A stretch of 9,083 nucleotides of DNA from contig JAOAAI010000242.1 in NCBI GenBank assembly GCA_026418955.1, positions 1-9,083 of the forward strand, written 5' to 3'. This DNA is from Candidatus Goldiibacteriota bacterium. GTDB taxonomy: Bacteria > Oederibacteriota > PGYV01 > DSYL01. Each line of letters begins with the position of its first letter. Position 1 is the stretch's first letter. Shown here in pieces: positions 5,749-9,083 of this stretch. Under the pieces are notes generated by a model, which was not told the origin of the DNA, searched no databases, and saw only the letters and a list, made by a program, of their open reading frames with translations. A program made the position numbers and the translations under genes.

Positions 5749-7995
5749 TCACCTTTTTAGCTGATTCAGAGATTGCAATAATCTTTCATCATTGGGATTT
5801 ATTTTCATTGCCTGTTCATATACTGCCTTTGCTTCTTCTTTTCTATTCATTAAAACATATAATCTTCCAAGATTTAAATAACCCTCTATGTAATCAGGTC
5901 TTATCTCTATAACTTTTTTAAACATCTCCGTTGCTTCATTTAACATTTTAAGATTATAATAAATTATTCCCAGATTGCTATATGTTGATGATTGTGTAAC
6001 AATATCCTTATGCCACTGTGGCTTTGAAATTGCAAGTTCATAGTAAAACTTGGCTTCGTTTATTTTTTGAGGACCCTGCAACATATAAATATAACCTATA
6101 TAACTTAAAGGAACTGCATAATCAGGATAAAGTTCACTATATCTTTTACATAGTTCTATCGCCTTATCAAAAGCACCTATATTTATATAAACTGTTGCAA
6201 GGTCAAGTCCAAAATACGCATTATTTGGATCTCTCTTTATTGCCTCATTATAAAAATCAATTGCATCCTTAAATTTTGTTCTGTCATTTAATTCACCATA
6301 TGCTTTATATACTCTTGCCACATTGTTATAATTATAACCATTCATTTTATTTAATTTTATGGTGTGGTTATGTATCTTTAAAGCTTCATTGATATAAAAA
6401 AGTCGTTTTTCTGGGTTCTGTTCTTTCCTGATTATCTTTTCATATCCTATTCCATATTTAACCCAATAAATCTCTCTCATGGGGTTTAATTCAACTGCTT
6501 TTGCATAATATGGAATGCAATATTCTTCTTTATCAGTAGTTACTGCAATATTTCCTATTTTAAAATATAAATCACCTGCCCAGTATCTAATAACAAAAAC
6601 CTGAGCAATTATAAGAATTATCAATAACAAACTGAAAAACATTGTTTTATTTTTTTCAATAAAACTATTTTCAAGATTATATGTAAAATACTGTCTGTTT
6701 GATGTTTCTTGAGAAAAAATTATTGAAAGAGCAAGCCAGTAAAATGAACCATATGCAACAACAGTATAATTAAAAAGCCCTTGAACATAAAAAGCAATAA
6801 CAGACATAAAAAAACCGAAAATTATATATCTTCTTATAATATCTTTTTCTTTAAATACAAGATTTAAAGACTTTTTTAAAAAAGTAAAAAACAACAACAT
6901 ATAAAAACCAAAACCTATGATACCTTGTGTTGCAAGAACCTGTAAAAAAACATTATGTGACTTTTCCGGTGTTCCATTCCATTCCAATTGCCAGTATATA
7001 GGCAATCTATAATATGGAAACATAACTTGAAAAGTATCAAGTCCTGTGCCTGTTACAGGATTATCTCTAAACATCATCAGTGCACTTTTCCAAATGTAAA
7101 TTCTTGGTGTCATAATAATTCCTGTTAAACTAAACAAATTTTTACTGCGTTCCCATAGTGTTTGAAATGCTTCTTTTACAAGTGGATGAAAAGAAGCAAG
7201 AATAATTGTTAATCCAAAAGTCAAAAACCATATTTTATTTTTTGAAAATAATTCATTTTCCTTTTTTCTTGCATCAAAAATCGTATAAATAGTAATAAAT
7301 AAAACTGTAACTAAAAAACTCAAAAAACCAGCTCTTGACTTTGTTAGAAATAATATGATGATTGCAAGAATTAAAATAACCAACACTAAAAGTTTTTTTG
7401 AAATTTTATGAGTGATAAAAAAAAGAATAAAAATAACCGGGATACTTTCAACAAGATAAGCTGCAAGAAAATTTGGATTACCAAGAGTGGAGAAGAAACG
7501 CTCTGGGCTATATGTTTCTGGATTCCATTTTACAAAATCCCAGCCAAGATTTTGGGCTAACCCATAAAGTGATATTATAAATGTTGCTCCCAATATAGTA
7601 TAAATATATTTAAAAACATCTCTTCTGGTTTTTATAAAATTCAATGAAAGATAAAAAAATAGAATATAGTTTATAATTGTTATTATCCCCTCAAAATCTT
7701 CATAAACTCCATATATTGAAACGGTCCTATTTTTTGTAATAATAGTGGTAAGTAAAGAAGCAAGAAAAAAACCTATAACAGGAAAATCAAGCGCTGTTTT
7801 CCTGATTATTATTTTTTTATCCATAAGAAATATCATAAGCCATAGAGCGGTTGAATAAAATGTAAAAAACCTGAAAGTCACCATTTTGTTTATTTCAAAA
7901 ACATCATTTGTCCTTGTAAAAAAAATCACAGGTACAATAAATACTATAGTCATAAGAGATAGCTCTATGCTTTTTTCAAAATATTTTTTCAACAA
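5749..7995 (-). CDS. O-antigen ligase/polymerase family (Wzy_C) membrane protein with TPR repeats
   Basis: A 748-residue fusion. The first 475 or so residues form ten or more membrane segments; the rest are TPR repeats expected outside the membrane. The Wzy_C part has LGNPNFLAAYL (171-181), TKSRAG (218-223, with the arginine typical of these enzymes), a long loop after about 270 with TPRIYIWKSALMMFRDNPV (296-314) and TGTGLDTF (315-322), then SHNVFLQVLATQGIIGFGFY (346-365) with the conserved histidine H347. Family members join lipid-linked glycans to lipid A, polymerise O-antigen, or transfer glycans to pilins (PglL/PilO type). TPR units are clearest at 577-625 and 670-736 (EATEMFKKVIEIRPDYIEGY, EEAKAVYEQAMKINPND). 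The start is TTG, with AAAGGAG seven bases upstream; a second TTG follows directly. It lies 15 bases after the HAMP gene and 9 before nrdR. Acceptor and sugar are unknown. Confidence 0.9.
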   Translation of the reverse strand: MLKKYFEKSIELSLMTIVFIVPVIFFTRTNDVFEINKMVTFRFFTFYSTALWLMIFLMDKKIIIRKTALDFPVIGFFLASLLTTIITKNRTVSIYGVYEDFEGIITIINYILFFYLSLNFIKTRRDVFKYIYTILGATFIISLYGLAQNLGWDFVKWNPETYSPERFFSTLGNPNFLAAYLVESIPVIFILFFITHKISKKLLVLVILILAIIILFLTKSRAGFLSFLVTVLFITIYTIFDARKKENELFSKNKIWFLTFGLTIILASFHPLVKEAFQTLWERSKNLFSLTGIIMTPRIYIWKSALMMFRDNPVTGTGLDTFQVMFPYYRLPIYWQLEWNGTPEKSHNVFLQVLATQGIIGFGFYMLLFFTFLKKSLNLVFKEKDIIRRYIIFGFFMSVIAFYVQGLFNYTVVAYGSFYWLALSIIFSQETSNRQYFTYNLENSFIEKNKTMFFSLLLIILIIAQVFVIRYWAGDLYFKIGNIAVTTDKEEYCIPYYAKAVELNPMREIYWVKYGIGYEKIIRKEQNPEKRLFYINEALKIHNHTIKLNKMNGYNYNNVARVYKAYGELNDRTKFKDAIDFYNEAIKRDPNNAYFGLDLATVYINIGAFDKAIELCKRYSELYPDYAVPLSYIGYIYMLQGPQKINEAKFYYELAISKPQWHKDIVTQSSTYSNLGIIYYNLKMLNEATEMFKKVIEIRPDYIEGYLNLGRLYVLMNRKEEAKAVYEQAMKINPNDERLLQSLNQLKR

Positions 7996-8002
7996 TTTAA
8001 AA

Positions 8003-8009
8003 CTCCTTT
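8003..8009 (-). promoter_or_regulatory. Ribosome binding site supporting a TTG start for the glycan ligase
   Basis: AAAGGAG on the minus strand, directly after the HAMP gene stop codon, then the seven-base spacer TTTTAAA and TTG TTG. No ATG is near in this frame. The first TTG (7995) has the better spacing; the second would be ten bases away. Confidence 0.7.
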
Positions 8010-8010
8010 A

Positions 8011-8625
8011 TTAAAATTTAAATTTTTCAATTGCTTTTTTTAATTTAATTACAATTATATTTAATTTTTTTATAGTAAATTTTACATCTTTTTTCAAGCC
8101 TTTTGAATTTTTAATATTATTCTGTAACTTTGTAACCACCAAAACAAGATTATCAATTATCTTTTTGTCCATTGCTATCAAACTTTTAATACCGGAAATC
8201 ATATTGTTTAAAGCATCTGCAAGATTATGTAATTCATCATCTTTTCTAAAACGCACTTGTATATTCAAATTGCCTTTTTTTAATTCTTCTGTTATTTTTA
8301 TAACTCTGTATATGGGGCCTGCAATTTTATGAGAAAGTATGATTGAAATCACTGAAAAAATCACAAGTAAAATAGCCACAGGAATAATAAGAATCTGTGA
8401 AGTTGAAATAAAAATTTCTGATAATTTTTTGGCAGCATCAGGTATATAAAAAAATTCTTTTATTATTTTATCCCATATTATAAAAAAAATAGTAAAAGAA
8501 ACAATCAAAACAGTGGAGATCATCATAGTTAAGATGTAAAATAAATATTTGAATTGAAACTTTTTATCAATTATATATTGCCTTCTATTATAAAAACTTC
8601 TCTGTAGAGTATTTTTTTCCTGCAT
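8011..8625 (-). CDS. Two-TM HAMP-domain protein without a recognisable output domain
   Basis: A 204-residue membrane protein from the ATG at 8625. In this numbering a basic, aromatic cytoplasmic N-terminus (RSFYNRRQYIIDKKFQFKY, about 9-27) leads into TM1 (about 28-51), a short external loop (about 52-75), TM2 (about 77-98) and a HAMP domain (about 99-152) with the family hallmark HKIAGPIYRV and the DELHNLADALNNMI helix. The C-terminus is a lysine-rich helical, probably coiled-coil tail. No histidine kinase, methyl-accepting, GGDEF or other effector domain follows, so it is a stand-alone HAMP adaptor or a partner of another protein. HAMP domains pass signals across membranes. It overlaps the end of the pilin reading frame and precedes the glycan ligase by 15 bases, which suggests a shared role at the cell surface. 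An upstream in-frame ATG at 8637 would add four residues. Confidence 0.85.
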   Translation of the reverse strand: MQEKNTLQRSFYNRRQYIIDKKFQFKYLFYILTMMISTVLIVSFTIFFIIWDKIIKEFFYIPDAAKKLSEIFISTSQILIIPVAILLVIFSVISIILSHKIAGPIYRVIKITEELKKGNLNIQVRFRKDDELHNLADALNNMISGIKSLIAMDKKIIDNLVLVVTKLQNNIKNSKGLKKDVKFTIKKLNIIVIKLKKAIEKFKF

Positions 8626-8630
8626 CATTC

Positions 8631-8635
8631 CCTCC
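8631..8635 (-). promoter_or_regulatory. Ribosome binding site choosing the HAMP-protein start
   Basis: GGAGG on the minus strand lies just after the first in-frame ATG (8637) and five bases before the ATG at 8625, while the ATG at 8628 would be only two bases away. The spacing favours the ATG at 8625. The site partly overlaps the end of the pilin frame, where TAA and ATG share a base. Confidence 0.7.
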
Positions 8636-8636
8636 A

Positions 8637-8810
8637 TTAATAAGAAGAATAAATATTTCCTTTTATATCAGTGGCAATTGAATTAATATATACTTTTCCA
8701 TCAATGCTATTATAAAACCAACCATGTCCTTTTGTACTCGGAGTTTCATTAAAAATTATACTCACTGTAACTGTATTGCCATAAGGAGATTCACTGCCAC
8801 CAGGATATTT
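8637..8810 (-). pseudogene. C-terminal part of the type IV pilin, beyond an in-frame stop
   Basis: Directly after the TAA at 8813-8811, the same frame stays open for 57 codons and ends in TAA at 8639-8637. It reads KYPGGSESPYGNTVTVSI, then TPSTKGHGWFYN, DGKVYINSIATDIKG and a final NIYSSY. The GW[FY]Y, then GKVYIN, then TD.KG..YSSY pattern is the usual C-terminal end of short type IV pilins in uncultured diderm bacteria, so I read it as the missing half of the preceding gene. There is no start codon with a ribosome site of its own. It is unexpressed unless the stop is read through, or the stop is a sequence error. Confidence 0.8.
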
Positions 8811-9077
8811 TTACTTTACATAAGGGACTTCAGGTAAATTTTCTTTGAATTTTGGCTCATCATTTGGATCAATAGAACGCGGAAATTCAAGATATGTTGC
8901 ATTGTATATGGAAAGTGCAGATCTGATTGCCGATAAATTCCCAATGGTCGCCGCAAGATTGGCTTTTTCAAGTAAATTAACATACTGAGGTATTGCTATT
9001 ATTGCAAGAATACCGATTATGCCAAGAACAGCAAGCAATTCAATAAGTGTTAAACCCTTTTTTCCTTTAATACACAT
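8811..9077 (-). CDS. Type IV prepilin (PilA/PulG-type), truncated by an in-frame TAA
   Basis: Major or minor pilin subunit, or a type II secretion pseudopilin, made as a prepilin, cut and N-methylated by PilD and assembled into a surface fibre. The leader MCIKGKKG is short and basic, with cleavage after G8. The mature start LTLIELLAVLGIIGILAIIA has the invariant glutamate at +5, but leucine at +1 rather than the usual phenylalanine or methionine. NLSAIRSALSIYNATYLEFP follows the hydrophobic helix, as in short Omnitrophota-like pilins. The frame stops after PYVK at residue 88, losing the last 40% of the globular domain, which follows in the same frame. The ATG at 9077 is only six bases from the window edge (GGTTTA visible), so a full ribosome site cannot be seen and the frame is still open at the edge. 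First gene of the pilin/HAMP/glycan-ligase/nrdR cluster. Confidence 0.88.
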   Translation of the reverse strand: MCIKGKKGLTLIELLAVLGIIGILAIIAIPQYVNLLEKANLAATIGNLSAIRSALSIYNATYLEFPRSIDPNDEPKFKENLPEVPYVK

Positions 9078-9083
9078 TAAACC

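Noticed and set aside
6018..6272. 84-codon plus-strand frame
   Set aside because: Antisense to the TPR region of the glycan ligase; its pattern reflects the repeated TPR codons on the other strand.
8811..8813. General reassignment of TAA to a sense codon
   Set aside because: TAA ends GerMN, accA, nrdR and HAMP genes at positions consistent with family lengths, so it works as a normal stop here.

Overview
The window is about 70% A+T and every convincing gene lies on the minus strand, so transcription runs from high to low coordinates. A lipopolysaccharide/glycan-ligase type protein, a probable outer-membrane beta-barrel protein and a type IV pilin point to a double-membraned (Gram-negative type) bacterium. 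The low G+C content, the short single-domain type IV pilin and the glycan ligase fused to TPR repeats resemble uncultured Omnitrophota/Ratteibacteria/Firestonebacteria-type lineages. That placement is an impression from the protein style and is not proven here.

In transcription order, the first block (9077 to 5278) is a tight cluster: a type IV prepilin, a two-TM HAMP-domain protein, a Wzy_C/O-antigen-ligase protein with C-terminal TPR repeats, and the NrdR regulator. Gaps are 0 to 15 bases. The pilin carries one in-frame TAA codon after residue 88. The same frame then continues for 57 pilin-like codons and ends exactly where the HAMP gene begins, so the original gene was about 145 residues long. 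Whether this is a nonsense mutation, an assembly error or recoding is the main open question in the window.

A 203-base spacer with no gene separates this cluster from a lone secreted protein of 228 residues that looks like a small outer-membrane beta-barrel. A 106-base spacer follows, holding the best promoter candidate in the window (an extended -10) and an A/T-only inverted repeat.

The last block (4281 to 1) is a second compact operon: accA (fatty-acid synthesis), a secreted zinc N-acetylmuramoyl-L-alanine amidase, a membrane-anchored GerMN-domain protein and valS, which is cut by the window edge. accA overlaps the amidase by 20 bases, the amidase overlaps the GerMN gene by 4, and 24 bases separate the latter from valS. 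The amidase/GerMN pair is probably a cell-wall module placed between housekeeping genes.

I saw no tRNA, rRNA, CRISPR array, insertion sequence or convincing strong terminator. The long open frames on the plus strand are antisense shadows of the genes above.
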